This document shows positions 49,671-57,590 of a DNA stretch of 64,000 nt, in pieces. The DNA comes from Gammaproteobacteria bacterium (GTDB lineage: Bacteria > Pseudomonadota > Gammaproteobacteria > Burkholderiales > Burkholderiaceae_C), in assembly GCA_018828125.1 (NCBI GenBank), contig JAHJWB010000008.1, positions 1 through 64,000 of the forward strand, given 5' to 3'. The stretch's first letter is position 1. Every line of letters begins with the position of its first letter. The position numbers and the translations under genes were made by a program. A model generated the notes under the pieces. That model saw nothing but the letters and a program-made list of their open reading frames with translations, did not search any database and was not told the DNA's origin.

Positions 49671-49752
49671 AGCGCCACCGTGGAACCGGCTTTGCCGGGC
49701 CACGGGTGGCGTCCCCCTTCGGGGGAAGACGTGAAGCGGCTCAGGGGGGTCA
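49671..49752 (-). repeat. Dispersed repeat, family B (copy 2, inverted)
   Basis: On the minus strand it reads CCCCCCTGAGCCGCTTCACG, then TCTTCCCCCGAAGGGGGACG and CCACCCGTGGCCCGGCAAAG to TTCCACGGTGG. The same two hairpins as copy 1 after cysA (20613-20692) are preserved. It is placed immediately downstream of the SDR gene. Confidence 0.75.
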
Positions 49753-50511
49753 TACATCCCGAACGTCGGCCACTGGATTGGTGCCAAAGTCCGCGCGTTC
49801 CAGCCACCCCAGCACGCGGGTAGCGGCGTCGGTCGGCGATGTGAGCTGGCCGCCCGTCTTGAGGTTGGCGAAATTCTCACGGTCGGGGAACGCTGTGGGG
49901 TCAGCGCCGCGCAGCTGCACCTGCATGTCGGTGTCGATCACGCCCGGTGCCAAAGAGCAGACCTTGGCGCCGTGGGGCTTGAGCGCTTCATCCAGTGCCA
50001 CGCAGCGCGTGAAATGGTCCATGCCCGCCTTGGCCGCGCAGTACGCCGCTTGCGACGCCATGGCGCGGCGGCCCAGGCCCGAAGAAATGTTGAGCACCTT
50101 GCGTGGCACCGTCCAGCTGTCCGTGGCGCCCAGGAAGGCGGCGGTCAGCTGCATGGGTGCTTCCAGTCCCACACGCAGTGCTTGGGCCAGGTCGTCGGCG
50201 TCACTGTGTGAGAGCGGCGCAATGCGCGGGATCATGCCCGCGTTGTTGATCAACGTGGCGCTGGCAAACGCCTGCGGGCCCTGGGCGGCCAGCCAGGCCT
50301 GCAGCTTGTGCGCAGCCTGCTCGCCTTGCGAGAGGTCGTGCTGCCATTGTTCGATGGTGACGCCAGCGGCTTTGGCTTCGGTCGTCAGGTCGGCGTTGGC
50401 GCTGCGGGCAATGCAGATCAGCGTGTTGCCGCTGCGCAGAAGTTGCTGGGCCATGGCCAGGCCCATGCCGCGCGATGCGCCGGTGAGGATGTAGAGGTGG
50501 TTTTGAGGCAT
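49750..50511 (-). CDS. Short-chain dehydrogenase/reductase
   Basis: The 253-aa classical SDR has the cofactor loop TGASRGMG (residues 10-17), NNAG in TLINNAGMIPR, catalytic Ser in VLNISSGLGRRAM and YxxxK as AAYCAAKAG. The sequence resembles sepiapterin-reductase/benzil-reductase-like members, which prefer NADPH. Substrate unknown. Upstream on the same strand is a MarR gene (49 bp apart), so the two may form a unit. Confidence 0.88.
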   Translation of the reverse strand: MPQNHLYILTGASRGMGLAMAQQLLRSGNTLICIARSANADLTTEAKAAGVTIEQWQHDLSQGEQAAHKLQAWLAAQGPQAFASATLINNAGMIPRIAPLSHSDADDLAQALRVGLEAPMQLTAAFLGATDSWTVPRKVLNISSGLGRRAMASQAAYCAAKAGMDHFTRCVALDEALKPHGAKVCSLAPGVIDTDMQVQLRGADPTAFPDRENFANLKTGGQLTSPTDAATRVLGWLERADFGTNPVADVRDV

Positions 50512-50560
50512 CCCGCCATGTTACTGCGCAGTACGCCGGGTCGCGCATTGCCGCGCATTG

Positions 50561-51076
50561 CTATTGACCTGTGGGTGACTCCAGCGCCGCCAGCAGCAGG
50601 GCCAGGCGGGCTTCCAGCGCGGCCAGGTCCGCCGCCTTCAACGGCGCCAGGATGTGGTGTTCGTTGGCCACGTGGGCGTCTACCGCGCGGTCGATCAACG
50701 CCAAGCCTTCGGGCGTGAGCTGAACCAGAGAGCTGCGCGCGTCCTCGGGGTTGGGCAGGCGGGTGATCCAGCCTTGCGCTTCCAGCTTGCCCATGCGGTG
50801 CGTCATCGTGCCCGACGTGACCATGAGCGTGGAAAACAGCGTGGTGGGCGCCAGGCAGTACGGTGCGCCACTGCGCCGCAGGGTGGCCAGCACGTCAAAC
50901 TCCCAGCCGCTCAGGTTAAACGCGGCAAAGGTCTCATCCAGTCGCCGCTGCAGCAGAGCGGCACAGCGCTTGATGCGGCCAATGGTGCCCATGGGGCTCA
51001 CATCCAGATCGGGGCGTTCGCGGTGCCATTGGGCCAGGATCGCGTCTACGGCATCGGGCTTACGTTCGGTGGCCAT
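50561..51076 (-). CDS. MarR-family repressor
   Basis: The 171-aa winged-helix regulator has APTTLFSTLMVTSGTMTHRM as recognition helix and LPNPEDARSSLVQLTPEGLA as wing (the DxRxxxVxLT signature). It is divergent from an EamA-type exporter gene, with two dyads between the starts, so it very likely represses the exporter and itself, with induction by an aromatic or toxic ligand. Confidence 0.92.
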   Translation of the reverse strand: MATERKPDAVDAILAQWHRERPDLDVSPMGTIGRIKRCAALLQRRLDETFAAFNLSGWEFDVLATLRRSGAPYCLAPTTLFSTLMVTSGTMTHRMGKLEAQGWITRLPNPEDARSSLVQLTPEGLALIDRAVDAHVANEHHILAPLKAADLAALEARLALLLAALESPTGQ

Positions 51077-51096
51077 GGGTTCTTGGTGCTTTATTT

Positions 51097-51145
51097 ATCT
51101 TGATTTCAAGATTGTATGGTAGAGTTATTTGTCTTGAATTGAAGA
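51097..51145. promoter_or_regulatory. Two MarR operators in the marR/eamA intergenic region
   Basis: ATCTTGA-TT-TCAAGAT (51097-51112) is a perfect 7-bp dyad. A second, imperfect copy TCTTGAATTGAAGA lies at 51132-51145, just before the exporter ATG at 51151. Spacing of about 34 bp and placement cover both promoters. Confidence 0.75.
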
Positions 51146-51150
51146 TAAAA

Positions 51151-52068
51151 ATGCCTTCTCAACGTTCCTCCCCCTGGCTGGATGCATTCATCACGGCCTT
51201 CGGCCCCGTCATCTGGGGCTCCACCTACATCGTGACCACCGAACTGCTGCCGCCGGACCGCCCGTTCACCGCCGCATTGCTGCGCACGCTGCCTGCCGGG
51301 CTTCTGCTGGTGCTGTGGTGCCGCCGCTGGCCCGTGTGGGGTGACTGGGTGGGCTGGCGGCGGCTGATGGTGCTGTCGGCACTGAACATTGGGGTTTTTC
51401 AGGCGCTGCTGTTTGTGGCGGCTTACCGCCTGCCGGGTGGCGTGGCGGCGGTGGTCGGCGCGATTGGGCCGCTGGTGGTGATGGGGCTGGTCTGGGCGCT
51501 CGACCATCGGCGCCCGCCGGGCATGGCGCTGGGGGCGGGCGCCTTGGGGGTGGCGGGCATGGCGGCGCTGTTGCTGTCGCCGGGTGCGCGGTGGGACATG
51601 GTGGGTGTGGCCGCTGCGCTGGTGGGCACGGTGTGCATGGCGGCTGGCACGTTCTGGTCGCGGCGCTGGCAGTCTGACTTGCCGGTGCTGGCGTTTGCCG
51701 GGTGGCAGTTGTTGGCGGGGGGGGTGATGCTGGCGCCCGTGGCCTGGGCGGCAGACCCGCCGCTGCCCGCGCTCACCGTCACCCACATTGGCGGGTATGT
51801 GTATTTGAGCGGGGTGGGTGCATTGCTGGCCTATGCCTTGTGGTTCAGGGGCATCGCGCGCTTGCCTTCGGTGGCGGTGTCGTCGCTGGCACTGCTCAGC
51901 CCCGTCACGGCGGTGCTGCTGGGTTGGGTCTTGCTGGGGCAAGCCATGAGCGGCGTGGCATTGGTGGGCATGCTGGTGGTGCTGGGCAGCATCTTGGCCG
52001 TGCAGTGGGCGATGTCACCGCCTGTGGACCCGGTCGCATCGCCGGGTGGCGATAAGTCGCCCGGCTGA
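51151..52068 (+). CDS. EamA/DMT-family exporter
   Basis: The 305-aa membrane protein has ten helices in two EamA repeats (about residues 10-135 and 145-285). ITAFGPVIWGSTYIVTTELL and GYVYLSGVGALLAYALWFRG are typical. It belongs to the drug/metabolite transporter superfamily and is probably an amino-acid, purine or drug exporter. The ATG at 51151 leaves the operator pair just outside the coding region. Confidence 0.88.
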   Translation: MPSQRSSPWLDAFITAFGPVIWGSTYIVTTELLPPDRPFTAALLRTLPAGLLLVLWCRRWPVWGDWVGWRRLMVLSALNIGVFQALLFVAAYRLPGGVAAVVGAIGPLVVMGLVWALDHRRPPGMALGAGALGVAGMAALLLSPGARWDMVGVAAALVGTVCMAAGTFWSRRWQSDLPVLAFAGWQLLAGGVMLAPVAWAADPPLPALTVTHIGGYVYLSGVGALLAYALWFRGIARLPSVAVSSLALLSPVTAVLLGWVLLGQAMSGVALVGMLVVLGSILAVQWAMSPPVDPVASPGGDKSPG

Positions 52069-52081
52069 TTGCTATCAGGGT

Positions 52082-52128
52082 AATAGCTGCTCGCGCTTAT
52101 GGGATAAGCGCTAGAGGCCAATTCGACT
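52082..52128 (+). repeat. Dispersed palindromic repeat, family A (copy near eamA end)
   Basis: AATAGCTGCTCGCGCTTATG is followed by GGATAAGCGCTAGAGGCCAATTCGACT. The stem CGCTTAT/ATAAGCG is intact. It lies between the eamA stop and the convergent rluA stop, where it may act as a terminator for both. Confidence 0.85.
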
Positions 52129-52795
52129 AAAAATCTGGCGCTGAGTGGAGGGTGATCCGCTCACCCGTCGCCGGGTGCGTGAAGTCCAGGTGGCAGGCGT
52201 GCAGCAACAGGCGCGGCGACTGGGCGTGTGTGGTGGCGTCGGCATACAGCGCATCGCCCAGGATGGCGTGGCCCACCGCAGCCAGGTGCACGCGCAGCTG
52301 GTGGGTGCGGCCGGTGATGGGCTGTAGTTCGACGCGTGCGGTCTGCGCCCCGGGGTCATGGCTCAGCGCGCGCCAGCGGGTGAGGCTGGGTTTGCCTGCG
52401 GCGGCGTTGATGATGCGAAGCGGGCGACGCTCCCAGTCCGCGGCGATGGGCAGGTCGATCTCGTTCCAGGCGTTGTCTTCACCCGTTGCGCCCATCAGTC
52501 CCTGCACCACGGCCTGGTAGCGCTTGTGCACCTGGCGTTCGGCAAAAGCGTGGCTCAGGCGGCGTTGCGCGTCGATGTGGCGCGCCATCAGCACCAGCCC
52601 CGACGTGGCCTGGTCCAGCCGGTGCACGATCAGCGCACCCGGCCAGCGGCGCTGCGCACGGGCGCTCAGGCAATCCTGTTTGTCAGGCCCGCGCCCCGGT
52701 ACACACAGCAGGCCCGGGGGTTTTTGCAGCACCAACAGGTCGGCATCTTCATACACCGCCTGCACGCTGCCCGCCAACGGCTCAGGCAGGGTCAT
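52127..52795 (-). CDS. RluA-family pseudouridine synthase
   Basis: The 222-aa protein converts uridine to pseudouridine in rRNA or tRNA. The catalytic motif is HRLDQATSGLVLMAR, with the Asp as nucleophile, then KRYQAVVQG and the late GRTHQLRVHLAAVGHAILGD. It lacks an S4 domain and is short, like RluA itself, so 23S U746/tRNA U32 type or a paralogue is possible. Its start overlaps the stop of the hybrid kinase gene by 14 bp. Confidence 0.9.
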   Translation of the reverse strand: MTLPEPLAGSVQAVYEDADLLVLQKPPGLLCVPGRGPDKQDCLSARAQRRWPGALIVHRLDQATSGLVLMARHIDAQRRLSHAFAERQVHKRYQAVVQGLMGATGEDNAWNEIDLPIAADWERRPLRIINAAAGKPSLTRWRALSHDPGAQTARVELQPITGRTHQLRVHLAAVGHAILGDALYADATTHAQSPRLLLHACHLDFTHPATGERITLHSAPDF

Positions 52796-55016
52796 GGCCT
52801 GCGATCAGCCGCTGCACGGTCGCGCAGAGTTCTTCCACGTCGTTGGGTTTGTGGATCAACGCCTGCGCGCCTTCGGCCAGGGCGGCTTGTTCGATCTCTG
52901 CCGTGACGTAGCCCGAGGCGAGGGCTACGGGCAGGTCTGGGCGGATCAGACGGGCCTCTCGCACCAGGTCCACACCGCAGAAGCCGGGCATGTTGTAGTC
53001 GGTCACCAGCAGGTCGTAGCAATGCGGGGCGGCGTTCAGCGCAGCCTGGGCCTCGTGCGGATCGGTGTATCCACTCACCTCATACCCGCGCCGACGCAGC
53101 AGGCGCTGCACCAGAAACACCAGCGCCTGGTCATCGTCCACATACATCACGTGGGGCTTGCGCGGCGGTGGGTCGCAGTCAGAAGGCCCTGCCATGGTGG
53201 GGGTGGCCGCCACGGGGCTGGCGGCGCTGGGCGCAGGGGGTGTGGCCGCGGGGTCGGCGCGCCCCGTCACCACCGGAAAATACAGCGTGAACTTGCTGCC
53301 GTGGCCGGGCGTGCTTTGCACGTCCACCCCGCCTTCGTGCGTGCGCATCACACCATGCACCACCGCCAGGCCAAGGCCGGTGCCCTGGCCCACGGGTTTG
53401 GTGGTGAAGAAGGGTTCAAAAATGCGCTCCAGCGTGGCGGCGTCCATGCCTGGGCCGCTGTCGCGCACGGTCAGGGCTACGTAGTCGACAGGCGCCAGAC
53501 CCAGCCGTTCGCTCAGCCGGTGGTCAGGCTGCACAGTGGCGGCCTCGACATGGATGCTGCCGCGCTCGGCGCCTTGGCTCTGGATGGCGTGAACGGCGTT
53601 GGTGCACAGGTTGAGCAGGGCCTGTTCGACCTGCGTGGCGTCTGCCAGCACGGGAGGCAGGCCCACTTGCAACTGCATGTGCAGTTCGATGGCAGGCGGC
53701 AGGGTGACGCGCAGCAGGCGCTCGGTGTCGTGCGCCACTTCGGCCAGTGACACGGCCGAGCGCTGGGGCGGTTCGTTGCGGCTGAAGGTGAGGATCTGCC
53801 GAACAAGGTCGCGCGCGCGGCGGCCGGCCTTGTCGATCTCCAGCAGGCTCTCCAGCACGGTCGACCCCGGTGCCTGGCCAGCGCAGTCGGCCTTGGCCAG
53901 CTCGACATTGCCAAGGATGGCACCCAGGATGTTGTTGAAGTCGTGCGCAATGCCGCCTGCCATGGTCCCCACGGCCTGCATCTTGTGCGACTCGCGCAGT
54001 TGCGCTTCCAGCTCACTGCGGTGCGCCTCGGCCTTTTTGCGGCCGGTCAGGTCGCGGGCAAACACGGTGGTGGTCTCGCCATCCGCATGGCGCTCGAATG
54101 ACACGCTCACTTCTACCGCCAGCTCTTTGCCGCTGGCGGTCAGCGCCGTCATTTCGCCCAGCAGGGCCTGGGTGGTGAGCTGGGCAAACGCCAGGGCCTG
54201 TGCAGCATCGGGCAAAAAACGGTCGAGCGGGCTGCCCATGGCATCGCTGGCGCTGCACTGAAAGAGCGCCGCTGCCGTGGGGTTGAACACGGTGATCCGC
54301 TGGTACTGGTCGACGCATAGGATGGCGTCCAGCGCCGAGTTGATGATGGCCTCCAGCCGCTTTTCGCTGGCGCGGATCTGCTCGTTGCGCTGCTGCAGCG
54401 TGACGGCGCTTTGCTGCAACGCCTGGCGCTCGGCCAGCAGTGGGCCCTGGTCAATCACCGCGCACAGGAACTGGGGCAAGGGCGGGCCGCTGGTCTGGGG
54501 CGCCTCGATGTGCGCAATGTGCAGATCGCCCGTGATGTGCGTGTCGGCGCTGATCGCAAACACCACCTCTTTCACTTCGCTGCGGCCCAGGTCCTGTGCC
54601 AGCGCAAAGGCCTCGCGCACGCGCTTGGCGTCTTGGCGGCGTACAAAAGGCATCAGGGCCGTAAGCGGGCGGTCGCGTTCGCTGGGCTGGAACGAGCGGT
54701 GCGCCATGGAGTTGGCCTGCACCACCATGTCGTGCTCATCCACCACCATCAAGGCCAGGGGCACGCTGGCAAACAGGGTTTCGAACCGTTCGGATGCGCT
54801 TTCAGCCACGGTCTGGCTGTAGCGCAGGACCTTGTTCTGGCTCTCCAGTTCGGCCTGGTACGCGCGCAGTTCTGCGACCAGGCTGTCCGCCGATGTGCCG
54901 GTCGCGCTGGCGGAAGATGCCGCGGAGGAAGTGGGAGCGGTGGCCGCGCGCGCAGGCGCCGACTGGGCGGGCTGCCGTCCAGCCGGTTCCAGAAAAGACA
55001 GATCGGGTTCGCTCAT
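52782..55016 (-). CDS. Hybrid histidine kinase with PAS domains and receiver
   Basis: The 744-aa cytosolic protein has two PAS regions (about residues 70-190 and 220-330), a coiled linker, an HK dimerisation domain with the phospho-His in MAGGIAHDFNNILGAILGNV, and an ATPase domain (N-box LLNLCTNAVHAI, G-boxes DSGPGMD and GQGTGLGLAVVHGVM). A Pro/Ala linker leads to a C-terminal receiver with the phospho-Asp in LLVTDYNMPGF. No membrane helix. No separate response regulator is adjacent. The ATG at 55016 or the upstream 55043 are both possible. Confidence 0.9.
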   Translation of the reverse strand: MSEPDLSFLEPAGRQPAQSAPARAATAPTSSAASSASATGTSADSLVAELRAYQAELESQNKVLRYSQTVAESASERFETLFASVPLALMVVDEHDMVVQANSMAHRSFQPSERDRPLTALMPFVRRQDAKRVREAFALAQDLGRSEVKEVVFAISADTHITGDLHIAHIEAPQTSGPPLPQFLCAVIDQGPLLAERQALQQSAVTLQQRNEQIRASEKRLEAIINSALDAILCVDQYQRITVFNPTAAALFQCSASDAMGSPLDRFLPDAAQALAFAQLTTQALLGEMTALTASGKELAVEVSVSFERHADGETTTVFARDLTGRKKAEAHRSELEAQLRESHKMQAVGTMAGGIAHDFNNILGAILGNVELAKADCAGQAPGSTVLESLLEIDKAGRRARDLVRQILTFSRNEPPQRSAVSLAEVAHDTERLLRVTLPPAIELHMQLQVGLPPVLADATQVEQALLNLCTNAVHAIQSQGAERGSIHVEAATVQPDHRLSERLGLAPVDYVALTVRDSGPGMDAATLERIFEPFFTTKPVGQGTGLGLAVVHGVMRTHEGGVDVQSTPGHGSKFTLYFPVVTGRADPAATPPAPSAASPVAATPTMAGPSDCDPPPRKPHVMYVDDDQALVFLVQRLLRRRGYEVSGYTDPHEAQAALNAAPHCYDLLVTDYNMPGFCGVDLVREARLIRPDLPVALASGYVTAEIEQAALAEGAQALIHKPNDVEELCATVQRLIAGHDPA

Positions 55017-55398
55017 GGAAGGTCGGGTCAATGGCGTGGGCACTCAGAGGCTGAGAGTTTGGAGTGCAAGGCGGGCATGGGCAAAAAACGCTCAATCTCT
55101 CAGAAGTGGGCACGCTCTGCACCCGCGCTGTGAGGGCTGCCCGGGCACACGGCGATGAGTGTACGCCCGCAGGCCGGGCAGGCTGTCGGTGCTGGCTTTC
55201 TGGCGGCAGGCGTGTGCGCGCGCGTCAAAACGACGCGCCGCTTTTGAAGCGGTTTCGGCCGTATTGCGGGCGGATTGTTGACGTATTGCGAACAATCCTT
55301 TTCCTTGCGGGGCCTTACCGGCGGGTGAGGGTCGGCCTAAAGTTCATACCAGCCGCACCGTCGTGCGCTCGAGCTTTCTCCGATCACAGGATTCTTTT
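55017..55398. other. Divergent intergenic region, hybrid kinase/nitroreductase
   Basis: The 382-bp gap contains the LysR-like dyad at 55272-55298. Otherwise no coding frame or RNA is supported. Confidence 0.5.
55272..55298. promoter_or_regulatory. Inverted repeat with T-n11-A geometry upstream of nitroreductase
   Basis: GGATTGTT-n11-AACAATCC is a perfect 8-bp dyad containing the LysR-type T-n11-A core, 101 bp before the nitroreductase ATG. No LysR gene is adjacent. A weak terminator reading is possible since TTTTCC follows. Confidence 0.45.
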
Positions 55399-56061
55399 AT
55401 GACCACTGCCACCCACACCGTTGCCGCACAACCGCTGCTCAACCAACTGCAATGGCGCTACGCCGCCAAAAAGCTCAACCCCGCTAAGCCAGTTCCGCAA
55501 GACAAGGTAGAACGCATTCTCGAAGCCGCTCGCCTGGCGCCCACGTCCAGCGGGCTGCAGCCGTTTGAGATTTTCGTGGTGACTGACCCCGCTGTGCGCG
55601 CCAAGATTCAGCCCATCGCATGGAACCAGGCCCAGATCACGGACGGCTCCCACCTGCTGGTGTTTGCCGCGTGGGACAACTACACGGCCGACCGCATCAA
55701 CATGATGTTTGACCTGACCAACGAACAACGCGGCTTCAAGAACGAAGGCTGGGAAAACTACCGCCAGATGTTGCTGGGCATGTACCCCCAGCGCGACGCG
55801 GAAGTGAACTTTCAGCACGCAGCCCGCCAGGCCTACATCGGCATGAGCGCTGCGCTGATCGCTGCTGCGTTTGAAGAAGTCGACTCCACCCCCATGGAAG
55901 GCTTTGACCCGGCCGCCTTGGATGAAATTCTGGGCTTGCGTGCCAAGGGTCTGCGCAGCGTCGCCATCATGCCGCTGGGCTACCGGGCGGATGAAGGCGA
56001 CTGGCTGGTGAACCTGAAGAAGGTACGCCGCTCACGCGAGCAGTTCGTGACCGAAGTCTGA
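55399..56061 (+). CDS. NAD(P)H-dependent nitroreductase family oxidoreductase
   Basis: The 220-aa FMN enzyme has RYAAKKLNPAKPVP and LEAARLAPTSSGLQPFEIFV at the N terminus and IMPLGYRADEGDWLVNLKKV near the C terminus, as in NfsB-like nitroreductases and dihydropteridine reductases. It probably acts as a homodimer in the cytosol, reducing quinones or nitroaromatics. The ATG at 55399 begins the family sequence. Confidence 0.9.
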   Translation: MTTATHTVAAQPLLNQLQWRYAAKKLNPAKPVPQDKVERILEAARLAPTSSGLQPFEIFVVTDPAVRAKIQPIAWNQAQITDGSHLLVFAAWDNYTADRINMMFDLTNEQRGFKNEGWENYRQMLLGMYPQRDAEVNFQHAARQAYIGMSAALIAAAFEEVDSTPMEGFDPAALDEILGLRAKGLRSVAIMPLGYRADEGDWLVNLKKVRRSREQFVTEV

Positions 56062-56080
56062 GGGCGCTGCGTTCATGCAC

Positions 56081-56113
56081 AAAAAGGCCGGGTCACAACC
56101 CGGCCTTTTTTTT
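56081..56113 (+). terminator. Strong rho-independent terminator after nitroreductase
   Basis: AAAAAGGCCGGG-n6-CCCGGCCTTTTTTTT. The A-tract on the left and T-tract on the right allow termination of both converging transcripts. Confidence 0.9.
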
Positions 56114-56125
56114 GCATGCAGAGTC

Positions 56126-57505
56126 TCAGCGTGTGGCAGGCGTTGCATCCGTCACGCGCCGCATGGGTGTCAGGACCCAGGCCAGGGCCACCAGCACTAC
56201 CAGCGTCCCACCGCTGGCCGCAAACAACGGGGTCAGCGTGATGCTTTTCATCACCCAGCCCGTGACGGCCGCAGAGATGGGTGCCAGGCCCATGAAGATG
56301 AACATGAACAGGCTCATCGCGCGGCCCAGCAAGGCGGGCGGAACCCGTTGCTGAATCCAGGTGAAAACGCTCACTTGCATGAAACCGCCCAAGAGACCTA
56401 TGACCAGCATCAGCGCAGCGCCTTGCCACACCGCGGTGATGAGGCCCAGTGGCATGAACAGCGTGCCGATGATGGCGTCGAACACCAGGATGGTCAGGCC
56501 CAGGCTGCCAAAGCGCAGCCGGGGCACCATGCCCGACACCACCATGCCCAGCAGCGTTCCCGCACCGTGCGCCCCGAGCATGGTGCCGAACGCGGCAGCG
56601 CCCAGTTGCGGGGTGCTGCTCGCCAGCACGGGGATGGCGATGTGGACGGGGCCCATGATGAACAGTGCGATGGCACTCCAATACAAGAAGCAGGTGCGCA
56701 GTTCGTTGTCGCGCCAGAAGTGCGCTAGGCCCTGCGCCACCGATGCCAGTACCGCCTGTGGTGCGGCCGCAGCAGGATGCGCGCTGGCGTGGGTCCGCAC
56801 TTTGGTCAAGGTCCAGGCCGACAAGGCAAAACTCAAGGCATCCAGGGCAAAGGCCAAACCGATGCCCGTGGCGTTGGCGTGCGCAGGTGCACCCGTGTTG
56901 CCGCCGCTCGCATGGCCGGATACGCCCGCACCAAACAGCGCAATCAGCAGACCAGCCAGCAAAGGCCCGAGGAACATGGTCAGCTGACGCAAGCCCAGGC
57001 TGATGCCGTTGGCTGCCTGCAGCTGCGGGCGCGCCACCACGTGCGGCATCATGGCCGTGCCTGCGGGGATGCTGAACGCCGTAGCCAGCCCAATGCCCAG
57101 CGACAGGGCATACACCATCCACAGCGTCAGCGTGCCTGCCAGCACCAGCCCTGCAAGCGCCGCGAGCAGTACGAGGTTGATGTACTTGGTCACCATCAGC
57201 ACCTGCTTGGGCGAGTGGCGGTCCACCAGGGCGCCCCCCACCAGGATGAACACCGCGCGCGGAATACTGATGAGCGCCAGCACGGTGCCCAGCACCAAGG
57301 TGTCTCCCGTCATTTGAAGCACCAGCCAGGGCAGTGCAATGAGCGTGAACTGGTCGCCCAGCATGGACAGGAAAGAGCCTCCCGTCATCCAGCGGAAATT
57401 GGAGTCCTTGAGCAGCGCGGCGCGCGGATCGTCTGGCGAGGTGGTACCTCGGTCCAGCGGTTTTTGGAGGGGAGGAGATGTGTCAGCAGTCATGTTTCGT
57501 TCCAT
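56126..57505 (-). CDS. MFS efflux transporter (EntS/MFS_3-like)
   Basis: The 459-aa membrane protein has twelve predicted helices. NFRWMTGGSFLSMLGDQFTL opens the transporter, with GALVDRHSPKQVLMVT in the loop 2-3 motif. It resembles the enterobactin-exporter-like branch and macrolide exporters. It is the gene after merR, behind an operator with a 19-bp promoter spacer, so it is probably an inducible drug exporter. Confidence 0.88.
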   Translation of the reverse strand: MERNMTADTSPPLQKPLDRGTTSPDDPRAALLKDSNFRWMTGGSFLSMLGDQFTLIALPWLVLQMTGDTLVLGTVLALISIPRAVFILVGGALVDRHSPKQVLMVTKYINLVLLAALAGLVLAGTLTLWMVYALSLGIGLATAFSIPAGTAMMPHVVARPQLQAANGISLGLRQLTMFLGPLLAGLLIALFGAGVSGHASGGNTGAPAHANATGIGLAFALDALSFALSAWTLTKVRTHASAHPAAAAPQAVLASVAQGLAHFWRDNELRTCFLYWSAIALFIMGPVHIAIPVLASSTPQLGAAAFGTMLGAHGAGTLLGMVVSGMVPRLRFGSLGLTILVFDAIIGTLFMPLGLITAVWQGAALMLVIGLLGGFMQVSVFTWIQQRVPPALLGRAMSLFMFIFMGLAPISAAVTGWVMKSITLTPLFAASGGTLVVLVALAWVLTPMRRVTDATPATR

Positions 57506-57517
57506 TCATGACGACCG

Positions 57518-57550
57518 ACTGTCGGCCCTCACGCTGCGTGAGGGTCAAGA
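57518..57550 (-). promoter_or_regulatory. MerR-type promoter/operator of the MFS gene
   Basis: On the minus strand TTGACC and GACAGT are separated by 19 bp (CTCACGCAGCGTGAGGGCC). The spacer contains most of the perfect 19-nt dyad CCCTCACGC-T-GCGTGAGGG (57526-57544 on the plus strand). An over-long spacer with a central dyad is the hallmark of MerR-activated promoters. Confidence 0.7.
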
Positions 57551-57590
57551 GTTTTGCAACGCACTTCTGCGATTTTTTTGTATGTTGCGA

